DNA of 9,854 nt from an uncultured Oscillospiraceae bacterium (GCA_910577915.1 CAJTOM010000080.1:1-9854), one strand, 5' to 3'; positions 1 to 5,682 are shown, counted from the stretch's first letter. Numbers and translations are program-made. The notes: generated by a model from the sequence alone, not told the origin.

Positions 1-599
1 TGAAGGACGTTCCCCCCCTGCTCTTCGCCGTGGGCGACGGGAACCACTCCCTGGCCACCGCCAAGCAGTGCTATGAGGACCTGAAGAAGGTCACCCCCGA
101 GAGCGAATGGGCCTCCCTCCCCGCCCGGTACGCCCTGGTAGAGGTGGTGAACAACCACGACGGCGCCCTCCAGTTCGAGCCCATTCACCGGGTCGTTTTC
201 GGCGTGAAGCCGGAGGCGGTCCTGGAGGCGTTCAAGGCCTACTACCCCGGCGCATACGAGGGCAAAGGCGAGGGCCACGTCATCGCCTATACCCACGCGG
301 GAGGCCAGGGCCTCCTGACCGTTCCCCAGCCCCGGGTCCAGCTGGCGGTGGGCACCCTCCAGGCGTTCCTGGACGGCTACGTCAAGGACCACGGCGGCGA
401 GATCGACTATATCCACGGCGGCGAGGTGACGGACCGCCTGGGCCGCCAGCCGGACAGCATCGGCTTCAAGCTGCCCGCCATGGGAAAACAGCAGCTCTTC
501 AAAACCGTCATGGCCGACGGCGTGCTGCCCCGGAAGACCTTCTCCATGGGCCACGCGGAGGACAAGCGGTATTATGTGGAGGGGCGGAAGATCCGGTAA
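1..599 (+). CDS. DUF1015 family protein, C-terminal part (5' end outside window)
   Basis: The reading frame is open from the first complete codon at position 3 to the TAA at 597-599, so about 198 C-terminal residues are visible and the true start lies upstream. The family signature is clear: a LLFAVGDGNHSLATAK segment at the window edge and a closing SMGHAEDKRYYVEGR segment. These match the DUF1015 family (COG4198), soluble proteins of unproven biochemical role. No signal peptide or membrane segment is visible in this part. The GTG at 30-32 lies inside the conserved GDGNH motif and is not a real start. An A/T-rich palindrome begins 10 bp after the stop. In other Clostridia this family is sometimes found near serine-biosynthesis genes (recollection); the upstream neighbours needed to test that are not in the window. 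Confidence 0.88.
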   Translation, partial: KDVPPLLFAVGDGNHSLATAKQCYEDLKKVTPESEWASLPARYALVEVVNNHDGALQFEPIHRVVFGVKPEAVLEAFKAYYPGAYEGKGEGHVIAYTHAGGQGLLTVPQPRVQLAVGTLQAFLDGYVKDHGGEIDYIHGGEVTDRLGRQPDSIGFKLPAMGKQQLFKTVMADGVLPRKTFSMGHAEDKRYYVEGRKIR

Positions 600-609
600 G
601 GCGGCATAC

Positions 610-645
610 ATTCTTTTCTTGTGAACAAGAAAAGAATCAAAAGAA
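610..645. repeat. A/T-rich palindromic repeat, copy 1
   Basis: Two perfect 13-nt inverted arms, ATTCTTTTCTTGT (610-622) and ACAAGAAAAGAAT (625-637), are separated by GA. They are followed by CAAAAGAA, which repeats the purine motif of the right arm. The element lies between the DUF1015 stop and the converging stop of the small minus-strand gene. A related copy overlaps the end of ispE. No T-run follows on either strand, so it is not a classical intrinsic terminator, although the hairpin could still protect or end both transcripts. Confidence 0.75.
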
Positions 646-649
646 AACT

Positions 650-877
650 TTATTGGGCCTTATCTGTGAGGGCTCCGTTCAGGCCGCAGCCTGTGCGGAG
701 CCCCAGCAGGAAGGCGTTGACCGCGTAGAACTCACGGGTTCGCTCGTAGTGCTCCCGCTGCGCCGCGTCCAGAGTGGTCTCCATCAGGGACAGGGGCGTC
801 TCCCAGCCCGTGGGGTCGCTGGCGTCAAGCTGGGGCCTGATGTAGTGGGCATACAGCCAATGCATAAAATCGGTCAT
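650..877 (-). CDS. small protein of unknown function (75 aa), target of a strong promoter
   Basis: I do not recognise this protein by a named function. It begins at ATG 875-877 with an AGGAGG site at 886-891, 8 nt upstream counted to the GGAGG core, and ends at TAA 650-652. It has a perfect-consensus sigma-A promoter upstream, which strongly supports it being a real gene. The product looks soluble and mostly helical: an aromatic-rich N-terminal helix (MTDFMHWLYAHYIRPQL), a charged middle helix around residues 30-50, and a hydrophobic AFLLGLRTGCGL segment at about residues 55-66. There is no signal peptide and no obvious catalytic motif. The general layout recalls small clostridial DUF proteins ending in a FxLGxRxG segment, but that likeness is weak. 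It is divergently paired with an XRE regulator whose probable operators overlap its promoter, so it is likely repressed or controlled by that protein. Its last codons run into the tail of repeat copy 1. Confidence 0.72.
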   Translation of the reverse strand: MTDFMHWLYAHYIRPQLDASDPTGWETPLSLMETTLDAAQREHYERTREFYAVNAFLLGLRTGCGLNGALTDKAQ

Positions 878-906
878 TGTCTGTTCCTCCTGTTTTTGAT
901 AGAATG

Positions 907-958
907 CACATATTGTTTGATGTGCTCCACCCCATTATAGTACATATCTTTTGGTGTG
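907..958. promoter_or_regulatory. two operator-like 18-bp repeats in the divergent promoter region
   Basis: CACATATTGTTTGATGTG (907-924) and TACATATCTTTTGGTGTG (941-958) match at 14 of 18 positions and are 34 bp apart, centre to centre. The first is also an inverted repeat, with GCACAT (906-911) facing ATGTGC (920-925); the second keeps only a weak version of this symmetry. The left copy covers the likely -35 of the regulator promoter and lies just past the predicted start of the small-gene transcript. The right copy fills most of the spacer and touches the -35 of the small-gene promoter. This is the usual layout for binding by a dimeric helix-turn-helix repressor such as the adjacent XRE protein. 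Binding itself is inferred. Confidence 0.55.
913..941 (+). promoter_or_regulatory. candidate promoter for the XRE regulator
   Basis: On the plus strand TATAGT (936-941, 5 of 6 consensus) is preceded at 17 bp by TTGTTT (913-918, 3 of 6). The -10 overlaps the -10 of the opposite promoter, so the two could not be occupied together. The expected start is near 948, about 24 nt before the regulator's ATG. The weak -35 makes this moderate evidence only. Confidence 0.45.
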
Positions 959-962
959 TCAA
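934..962 (-). promoter_or_regulatory. perfect-consensus sigma-A promoter for the small gene at 650-877
   Basis: Read on the minus strand, the -35 is TTGACA (957-962) and the -10 is TATAAT (934-939), separated by exactly 17 bp. All twelve consensus bases are present. The expected start is near 927, giving a leader of about 50 nt containing the left operator-like repeat and the AGGAGG site. A promoter this strong in front of a 75-aa gene suggests that it is normally held down by a repressor. Confidence 0.85.
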
Positions 963-971
963 GAGGCCATT

Positions 972-1199
972 ATGGAAGTAAGAGATTTTCTAAAAAACAA
1001 GCTTCGCTCCCTGCGCACAGAGCACGGTGAAACCCAGGCGCAGGTCGCCCAGGGGATTGGCGTCAGCTCACAGCACTATCAGAAGTTTGAGTACGGCTCC
1101 ATCCTGCCCAGCCTGGAGAATTTTATCGCCCTGGCGGACCACTTCGGCGTGTCCCTGGACGAGCTGGCGGGGCGCGGGGATGGGGGGCGGGCGCTGTGA
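972..1199 (+). CDS. XRE-family helix-turn-helix transcriptional regulator (75 aa)
   Basis: This is a single-domain DNA-binding protein of the XRE/Cro-C1 type, about the minimum length for the family. The five-helix fold spans roughly residues 6-66: LKNKLRSLR opens helix 1, TQAQVAQGIGVS (21-32) is the first helix of the HTH, SQHYQKFEYG (33-42) is the recognition helix and following turn, and PSLENFIALADHFGVSLDELAG completes the domain. There is no sensor or peptidase domain, so any signal must act through binding, a partner protein or turnover. I chose ATG 972-974 with an AAGAGG site at 961-966. An in-frame TTG at 951 would lie inside the promoter/operator region and has no ribosome site. The gene overlaps the next one by 4 bp (GTGA), implying translational coupling, and probably represses its own promoter and the divergent one. 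Confidence 0.88.
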   Translation: MEVRDFLKNKLRSLRTEHGETQAQVAQGIGVSSQHYQKFEYGSILPSLENFIALADHFGVSLDELAGRGDGGRAL

Positions 1200-1429
1200 A
1201 GCTGACGTTGGGCCAGGCCAGGCTGGTAACCGGCGTTCTGGCGCTGCTGACCCTGGTGCTGTTCCCGCTGGCCAGCGCCCTGCGCAGCGAGGGAGTGCTG
1301 TACGCCGCGCTGCTGTGCTTTGTGCTGACGGTCCTGGTCTGGTTTGCCTGCAACCGCTGTCCCCGCTGCCGCAGGCACCTGGGCCGGAGTACAAGCCTGT
1401 ACTGCCCCCACTGCAAGGAGAGGCTGTGA
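1196..1429 (+). CDS. small membrane protein with C-terminal zinc ribbon (77 aa)
   Basis: I recognise the architecture but not a named gene. Two hydrophobic segments, about residues 9-29 and 32-51, should form a helical hairpin in the membrane. A short Cys-rich tail follows: C52, a CPRC pair (C55, C58) and a CPHC pair (C70, C73), spaced as expected for a zinc ribbon binding one metal ion. The start is GTG 1196-1198, overlapping the regulator's TGA in a GTGA junction. A weak G-rich ribosome site lies in the preceding codons, so translation probably depends on coupling. Co-translation with an XRE regulator suggests a shared process, for example sensing at the membrane or holding the regulator, but that is inference. 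The stop is TGA 1427-1429 and a terminator follows after 9 bp. Confidence 0.72.
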   Translation: MKLTLGQARLVTGVLALLTLVLFPLASALRSEGVLYAALLCFVLTVLVWFACNRCPRCRRHLGRSTSLYCPHCKERL

Positions 1430-1438
1430 GTCCTCCAT

Positions 1439-1463
1439 AGAGGCTCCTTTTGGCCTCTTTTTC
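1439..1463 (+). terminator. intrinsic terminator after the XRE/zinc-ribbon pair
   Basis: AGAGGC (1439-1444) pairs with GCCTCT (1453-1458) around a short T-rich loop, with one further G-T pair, and a run of T begins at the stem end (1458-1462). It would end the two-gene regulator transcript before ispE. A run of A at 1470-1475 could pair with the T tail and weaken it, so some read-through into ispE is possible. Confidence 0.7.
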
Positions 1464-1501
1464 TCTCGCAAAAAAGGCTGTACGCCTATCTGGAGGTGGC
1501 T

Positions 1502-2380
1502 ATGATTTACACAGAGCCCGCCTGCGCAAAGTTGAACCTCAGCCTGGATATTTTGGGCAAGAGGGCGGATGGGTACCACGATCTGCGGATGGTGATGGCG
1601 TCCATCGACCTGGCCGACGAGGTGACGGTGTCCTTTGTGTCCGAGCCGGGGATCCAGGTCAGCGCGGACCTGCCCTACCTGCCCAGAGGGGGCGGGAACA
1701 TCGCGGCCAAGGCGGCGGAGCGGTTTTTTCAGGAGACCGGGCTGCCGCCCGCCGGGCTGTCCATCCACATCCGCAAGCGGGTGCCGGTCTGCGCCGGCAT
1801 GGCGGGGGGCAGCAGCGACGGGGCGGCGGTGCTGCGGGTGCTGCGCCGGGCGCTGGCCCCGGAGATGACCGAGGAGCGGCTGGAGGAGATCGGCGCGCTG
1901 GTGGGCAGCGACGTGCCCTACTGCGTCCGGGGCGGAACGGCCCTGGCCGAGGGCAGGGGGGAGCGGCTGACCGATCTGCCGGCCCTGCCCCCCTGCTGGC
2001 TGGCGGTGTGCAAGCCCCCCTGCTCCATCTCCACCCCGGAGCTCTTCTCCCTGGTGCGCCTGAAAAAGCTCCGCTGCCACCCGGACACCGCCGGTATGAT
2101 CGCCGCCCTGGAGCGGGGCGACCTGGAGGGCGTGGCCCGGCGGATGTACAATGTGTTCGAGGATGTTTTGCCCCGGCGGTACGTCCAGGTGTTTGAGATC
2201 AAGAGCGCCCTGCTGGGCCTGGGGGCCATCTCCGCCTCCATGACCGGCAGCGGCCCCACCGTCTTCGGACTCTTCCGCGACCGGGAGCCCGCTGAACAGG
2301 CGGCGGAGGTGCTGCGGGGGCAGTTCGGGAGCGGGGTGCTGTGCAGAGCGGTAGGGAGCGGCAGGCATTCTTTTTCTTGA
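1502..2380 (+). CDS. ispE: 4-diphosphocytidyl-2-C-methyl-D-erythritol kinase IspE
   Basis: IspE is a cytosolic GHMP-family kinase that uses ATP to phosphorylate the 2-hydroxyl of CDP-methylerythritol in the MEP route to isoprenoid precursors. At 292 aa it is the usual length. The N-terminal substrate region reads AKLNLSLDILGKRADGYH (residues 9-26), with K10 at the catalytic lysine position. The GHMP ATP loop is PVCAGMAGGSSDGAA (95-109), with AGM where AGL is commoner. The catalytic aspartate is D137 in VGSDVPYCVRGG, and the GHMP C-terminal motif is SMTGSGPTVFGLF (246-258). ATG 1502 is preferred over GTG 1496 because GGAGG (1492-1496) sits 5 nt before it and would overlap the GTG. The last codons and the TGA (2378-2380) lie within an A/T-rich palindromic repeat, giving a RHSFS tail that is probably not functional. 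No clear promoter of its own was seen downstream of the terminator at 1439-1463. Confidence 0.95.
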   Translation: MIYTEPACAKLNLSLDILGKRADGYHDLRMVMASIDLADEVTVSFVSEPGIQVSADLPYLPRGGGNIAAKAAERFFQETGLPPAGLSIHIRKRVPVCAGMAGGSSDGAAVLRVLRRALAPEMTEERLEEIGALVGSDVPYCVRGGTALAEGRGERLTDLPALPPCWLAVCKPPCSISTPELFSLVRLKKLRCHPDTAGMIAALERGDLEGVARRMYNVFEDVLPRRYVQVFEIKSALLGLGAISASMTGSGPTVFGLFRDREPAEQAAEVLRGQFGSGVLCRAVGSGRHSFS

Positions 2381-2400
2381 AAGAAAAAGAATCAAAAAGA
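2367..2400. repeat. A/T-rich palindromic repeat, copy 2, overlapping the ispE stop
   Basis: Two perfect 12-nt arms, ATTCTTTTTCTT (2367-2378) and AAGAAAAAGAAT (2381-2392), are separated by GA and followed by CAAAAAGAA. It resembles the copy at 610-645. Compared with that copy, the central T-run is one longer and the matching A-run is also one longer, while the GT/AC pair nearest the loop is missing from both arms, so pairing is kept. The ispE TGA is formed by the last T of the left arm plus the GA loop. Confidence 0.75.
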
Positions 2401-2430
2401 ACCCTTAATAGCACATTGGGTGGTTCTTTT
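2395..2430 (+). terminator. likely ispE terminator
   Basis: AAAAGAACC (2395-2403) pairs perfectly with GGTTCTTTT (2422-2430) across an 18-nt loop; the right arm ends in four T. It begins inside the tail of repeat copy 2 and lies directly after ispE. The stem is A/T-rich and the loop is long, so it is weaker than the next hairpin, with which it forms a tandem. Confidence 0.5.
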
Positions 2431-2435
2431 GTGGG

Positions 2436-2474
2436 AAAAGGAGCCGCGAGACGAAGGTCTCGCGGCTCCTTTTT
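2436..2474. terminator. strong bidirectional terminator between ispE and engB
   Basis: A perfect 13-bp GC-rich stem, GGAGCCGCGAGAC (2440-2452) with GTCTCGCGGCTCC (2457-2469), has a GAAG tetraloop and is flanked by AAAA (2436-2439) and TTTTT (2470-2474). It can end both converging transcripts: ispE from the left and lon-engB from the right. Its right end overlaps the engB TAA (2473-2475). Confidence 0.9.
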
Positions 2475-3057
2475 ACAGGGATGCGCAGAGGGCCCCGATC
2501 AGGTCCTCCCGGCCAACGCCCTTCTCGGCGGAGAAGGGGAGCAGAAGGTCCCCCTCGCCCAGGGACAGGGTCTGGCGGATGAGGGCCAGGTTGGGGTCGA
2601 TCTCCGATTTTTTCAGCTTGTCCAGCTTGTTGGCCGCCACCACCAGGGGGCAGCCGGTGTCGCGGAACCAGCTGGCCATGGTCACGTCGTCGGCGGTGGG
2701 CTTGTGGCGGGCGTCCACGATCATAACCCCCAGGGAGATGAGGCCCGAGGCGAAGTACGCCTCCATCAGGCGGCCCCAGCGGTCCCGCTCCGCCTTGGAG
2801 ACCTTGGCGTAGCCGTAGCCCGGCAGGTCCACCAGGTAGGCCGCGCCGTCCAGGCGGAAGTAGTTGATCTGGCTGGTCTTCCCCGGCGACGCGCCTACCC
2901 GGGCGAAGTTCTTCCGGTTTACCAGGCGGTTGATGACGGAGCTCTTCCCCACGTTGGAGCGGCCCGCAAAGGCCAGCTGGGGCAGGCCGTCCCGGAGAAA
3001 ATCCCGGGGGGACACGGCGGAGCGGATAAACTCCACCTTGTTGAAGTTCACGTCCAT
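2473..3057 (-). CDS. engB: ribosome biogenesis GTP-binding protein EngB (YsxC/YihA)
   Basis: EngB is a small TRAFAC-class GTPase needed for late 50S ribosomal subunit assembly in bacteria; it acts in the cytosol on the pre-ribosome. The product is 194 aa, the usual length, and consists of a single G domain. The motifs occur in order: G1 GRSNVGKSS (32-40), G2 threonine T61 within PGKTSQINYF, G3 DLPGYGYAKV (77-86), G4 NKLDK (143-147) and G5 SAEKG (176-180). I chose ATG 3055-3057 because AGGAGG (3063-3068) lies 5 nt upstream and the protein then starts MDVNFNKVEFIRSA, as in homologues; the frame stays open further upstream only within lon. The lon stop overlaps this ribosome site, leaving 10 bp between the genes, so translation is probably coupled. 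The lon-engB linkage is also found in Bacillus. Confidence 0.96.
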   Translation of the reverse strand: MDVNFNKVEFIRSAVSPRDFLRDGLPQLAFAGRSNVGKSSVINRLVNRKNFARVGASPGKTSQINYFRLDGAAYLVDLPGYGYAKVSKAERDRWGRLMEAYFASGLISLGVMIVDARHKPTADDVTMASWFRDTGCPLVVAANKLDKLKKSEIDPNLALIRQTLSLGEGDLLLPFSAEKGVGREDLIGALCASL

Positions 3058-3067
3058 GGGCCCCTCC

Positions 3068-5464
3068 TCATTGCCGCAGGGATGCGTCCTGCACCGGCTG
3101 CTCCACCGGCACAAAGGCAGTGATGATCTGCTTCTCCTCCTTGGGCGCCGGCCGGAGGGCCTCCGCCAGCACCTCGTCAATGGTCTCGGCGGCCACAAAG
3201 CGCAGGCTCTCCCGGACCACCGGGTCGATCTCCGCCAGATCCCGCCGGTTCTCCTTGGGGATCAGCACGGTGCGAATGCCGCTGCGCTTAGCGGCCATGG
3301 TCTTCTCCTTCAGGCCGCCGATGGCCAGCACCCGGCCCCGCAGGGTCACCTCCCCGGTCATGGCCACATCCCCCCGGACCTTCCGCCCCGTCAGGGCGGA
3401 GACCACGGCGGTGGTGATAGCGACGCCGGCAGAGGGGCCGTCCTTGGGCACAGCCCCCTCGGGAAAATGGATGTGGATGTCCCGGTTCTTATAGAACTCC
3501 GGGTCGATGCCCAGCTGGGCGCAGCGGCTGCGGATGCAGCTGAGGGCGGCGTGGGCGGACTCCTTCATCACGTCCCCCAGGTTGCCGGTGAGCTCCAGCT
3601 TGCCGGCGCCCTCCATGGCGTTGACCTCCACCTCCAGAAGCTCGCCCCCGGACTCCGTCCAGGCCAGGCCGTTGACCACGCCCACCGGGTCCTGCTCCAG
3701 CACTGGCGGCAGATAGCGGCGTACCCCCAGAAAGTCCTCCAGGTTCTCCGGCGCGACGCGCACCCGCTTGCTCTCTCCGCTCACCAGGCACATAGCGGTC
3801 TTCCGGCACAGCTTGCCCATCTGCCGCTCCAGGGAGCGGACGCCGGACTCCCGGGTATACCCGGTGATGACGGCACGCAGGGCCTCGTCGGTCACCCGCA
3901 GGGCGCTCCTGGCGACGCCGTGCTCCTTCATCTGCTTGGGCAGCAGGTACCGCCGGGCGATCTGCAGCTTCTCCTCGTCGGTGTAGCTGGTCAGCTCGAT
4001 GACCTCCATCCGGTCCAGCAGGGGGCGGGGAATGGTGGAGGTGGTGTTGGCAGTGGTGATGAACAGCACCCGGCTCAGATCCAGGGGAATCTCCAGGAAG
4101 TGGTCCCGGAAGGCGTGGTTCTGCTCGCTGTCCAGCACCTCCAGCAGGGCCGAGGCCGGGTCACCCCGGAAGTCGCCGCCCATCTTGTCGATCTCGTCCA
4201 GCAGCAGCAGGGGATTCATGCTGCCGCTCTGGGTGATGGCGTTGACAATCCGCCCCGGCATGGCCCCTATGTAGGTCCTCCGGTGGCCGCGGATGTCCGC
4301 CTCATCCCGCACGCCCCCCAGGCTCAGCCGGGCCAGCTTCCGGTTGAGGGCGGCGGCCACGGAGATGGCGATGGAGGTCTTGCCCACGCCGGGAGGGCCC
4401 GCCAGACAGATGATCTGGCCCTTGGCCGCAGGGTTGATCTGCCGCACGGCGATGAACTCCAGAATGCGCTCCTTCACCTTCTCCAGGCCGAAGTGATCCC
4501 GATCCAGAATCCTCCGGGCGGCGGCCACGCTGGCCCGCTCCCTGGTCTCCTCCCCCCAGGGGATCTCAAGGCACACGTCCAGGTAGTTGCGGATCACCGA
4601 GGCCTCGGCGCTGGAGTAGGGCTGCTTGGCCAGGCGGTCCACCTCCTTGAGGAGCCTGCGCTCCACCTCCTCGTCCAGCCCGCGCTCCAGAATCCTGTTT
4701 CGGTACTCGGTCAGCTCGCTGTCCTCGTCCTCCCCCAGCTCCTGCTGCAGAAGGCGTATCTGCTCCCGGATAATGTGGTCCCGCTGGACCTCCCCCATCT
4801 CCTGGCGGATCTTGCCCTCCAGCTCCTGCTCGCAGGAGAGGACCTCCGCCTCCCGGGCCAGCAGCTCGTTGACCTTCCGCAGGCGGGGCACGGGGCGGAT
4901 CTCCTCCAGAACGGCCTGCTTATCCTGGTAGCGGAGCATGATGTTCTGGGCGATGAAGTCCGCCAGGTGACCGGGGTCCCGGTCGTCCATCACGGCGGCG
5001 GCCACCTCCTCCCCCAGGCGGGGGGCCAGGGCGGCGTACTCGGCAAAGTTGGCGTAGGTCTGGCGCAGAAGAGCCTCCAGCTGGGACTCGGAAATTCTCG
5101 AGCGCCCCTCCGTCATGGGCTCCACGTTGCCCTGGAGGTAGGGTTCGGTCTGCCACAGCCGCCGCAGGCGGGCGCGGCTCCTGCCCTCCATCATCACCCG
5201 GACCGAGGTCTCCCCCACCCGGAGAATCTGGCGGATCACAGACACCGTGCCCACCGGGAACAGGTCGCCCGGGCCGGGCTGGCCGGTTCCGATCTCCCGC
5301 TGGGCCACCAGGAAGATGTACTGGTCCCGCTCCATGGCCCGCTCCAGGGCGCGGATGGAGATCTCCCGCTCCACATCAAAGCTGAGGATGCAGCCGGGGA
5401 AGATGGTCAGCCCCCGCAGGGCCAGCACCGGCATGTTTATCGCGGTATTCTCAAGCATATCCAT
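3068..5464 (-). CDS. lon: ATP-dependent endopeptidase Lon
   Basis: Lon is a cytosolic homo-oligomeric AAA+ serine protease that degrades misfolded and selected regulatory proteins. At 798 aa it is a full-length LonA type with no membrane insert, as LonB would have. The LON substrate-binding domain covers about residues 10-200 and is followed by a coiled-coil region (about 200-300). The AAA+ module has Walker A GPPGVGKTS (356-364), Walker B LLLLDEID (419-426), sensor N473 and likely arginine finger R485 in PRPLLDRMEVIEL. The protease domain carries catalytic S678 in KDGPSAG and K721 in GGLKEK, so both halves look active. ATG 5462-5464 has AAGGAGA (5474-5480) 9 nt upstream; a second in-frame ATG at 5456-5458 is possible but worse placed. 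A GC-rich palindrome lies 2 bp above the ribosome site. A terminator-like hairpin separates lon from clpX, so it may have its own promoter, which I could not identify. Confidence 0.97.
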   Translation of the reverse strand: MDMLENTAINMPVLALRGLTIFPGCILSFDVEREISIRALERAMERDQYIFLVAQREIGTGQPGPGDLFPVGTVSVIRQILRVGETSVRVMMEGRSRARLRRLWQTEPYLQGNVEPMTEGRSRISESQLEALLRQTYANFAEYAALAPRLGEEVAAAVMDDRDPGHLADFIAQNIMLRYQDKQAVLEEIRPVPRLRKVNELLAREAEVLSCEQELEGKIRQEMGEVQRDHIIREQIRLLQQELGEDEDSELTEYRNRILERGLDEEVERRLLKEVDRLAKQPYSSAEASVIRNYLDVCLEIPWGEETRERASVAAARRILDRDHFGLEKVKERILEFIAVRQINPAAKGQIICLAGPPGVGKTSIAISVAAALNRKLARLSLGGVRDEADIRGHRRTYIGAMPGRIVNAITQSGSMNPLLLLDEIDKMGGDFRGDPASALLEVLDSEQNHAFRDHFLEIPLDLSRVLFITTANTTSTIPRPLLDRMEVIELTSYTDEEKLQIARRYLLPKQMKEHGVARSALRVTDEALRAVITGYTRESGVRSLERQMGKLCRKTAMCLVSGESKRVRVAPENLEDFLGVRRYLPPVLEQDPVGVVNGLAWTESGGELLEVEVNAMEGAGKLELTGNLGDVMKESAHAALSCIRSRCAQLGIDPEFYKNRDIHIHFPEGAVPKDGPSAGVAITTAVVSALTGRKVRGDVAMTGEVTLRGRVLAIGGLKEKTMAAKRSGIRTVLIPKENRRDLAEIDPVVRESLRFVAAETIDEVLAEALRPAPKEEKQIITAFVPVEQPVQDASLRQ

Positions 5465-5482
5465 TTACCTGGGTCTCCTTTC

Positions 5483-5500
5483 CCCGGCGGCTCCGCCGGG
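5483..5500. repeat. GC-rich palindrome in the lon leader
   Basis: CCCGGCGG (5483-5490) faces CCGCCGGG (5493-5500) across CT: a perfect 8-bp stem immediately upstream of the lon ribosome site (5474-5480). No T-run follows on the lon strand, so it is not a terminator. A similar GC palindrome precedes the phosphoesterase ribosome site at the right edge of the window. Confidence 0.6.
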
Positions 5501-5519
5501 CGGGATGCACAATATCGCC

Positions 5520-5587
5520 AATCAGCCTGAGAAGAAGCAAAATGGGGGAACGGCGCGCGGCGCTGTATCCGCCGCACTTTGCTGATT
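5520..5587 (-). other. nested inverted repeats in the clpX-lon gap (possible structured leader or dispersed element)
   Basis: The clpX-lon gap is 218 bp, the longest in the window. On the lon strand a 7-bp outer stem (5581-5587 with 5520-5526, AATCAGC/GCTGATT) encloses a 6-bp GC stem (5570-5575 with 5557-5562, GCGGCG/CGCCGC, 7-nt loop). This sits between the hairpins at 5606-5632 and 5483-5500. Short spurious frames cross it but none has a ribosome site or protein-like composition. It matches no riboswitch class that I know. It may be a lon leader structure or an intergenic repeat; no clear sigma-A promoter was found within it. Confidence 0.4.
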
Positions 5588-5605
5588 CCCATGCCGGCCG
5601 ACGAT

Positions 5606-5632
5606 AAAGGGGGGCAGAAACGCCCCCCTTTT
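5606..5632. terminator. hairpin terminator between clpX and lon
   Basis: GGGGGGC (5609-5615) pairs with GCCCCCC (5622-5628) around a 6-nt loop, extended by AAA/TTT on the outside. In the direction of clpX transcription the hairpin is followed by TTTATCG, so the T tail is short. On the other strand the tail is TTTTC. It lies about 50 bp after the clpX stop and would at least partly separate clpX from lon-engB. Confidence 0.7.
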
Positions 5633-5682
5633 CATATTGCTTGCCGTCGCGTCCCCGCAGCGCCCTGCGCAAAACGGAGCGC

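Noticed and set aside
107..940. 277-codon plus-strand frame across the DUF1015 end and the small minus-strand gene
   Set aside because: R/P/G-rich shadow of the DUF1015 frame; it runs through the palindrome and opposite a gene that has its own promoter and ribosome site.
951..971. TTG 951 as start of the XRE regulator
   Set aside because: It lies inside the right operator-like repeat and promoter region without a ribosome site; ATG 972 is better supported.
1464..1501. Riboswitch or antiterminator ahead of ispE
   Set aside because: Only a 4-bp AGGC/GCCT stem and an A-run that could pair with the terminator tail are present; this is too little to support a regulatory RNA.
1079..2395. 438-codon minus-strand frame opposite ispE and the XRE/zinc-ribbon genes
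   Set aside because: It lies in mirror register to ispE, crosses three well-supported genes and has a Q/H/P/G-rich translation typical of a shadow frame.
3058..3198. Upstream extension of engB to a 241-aa form
   Set aside because: The added residues lie wholly within lon in another frame and are R/P/S-rich; ATG 3055-3057 has a well-placed AGGAGG and gives the family's usual N-terminus.
2864..5530. 888-codon open frame on the plus strand, antisense to all of lon
   Set aside because: It is in exact codon register with lon, so its stops would require TTA, CTA or TCA codons in lon, which this GC-rich gene avoids. There is no ribosome site, and the translation is rich in L/G/H/Q without recognisable domains.
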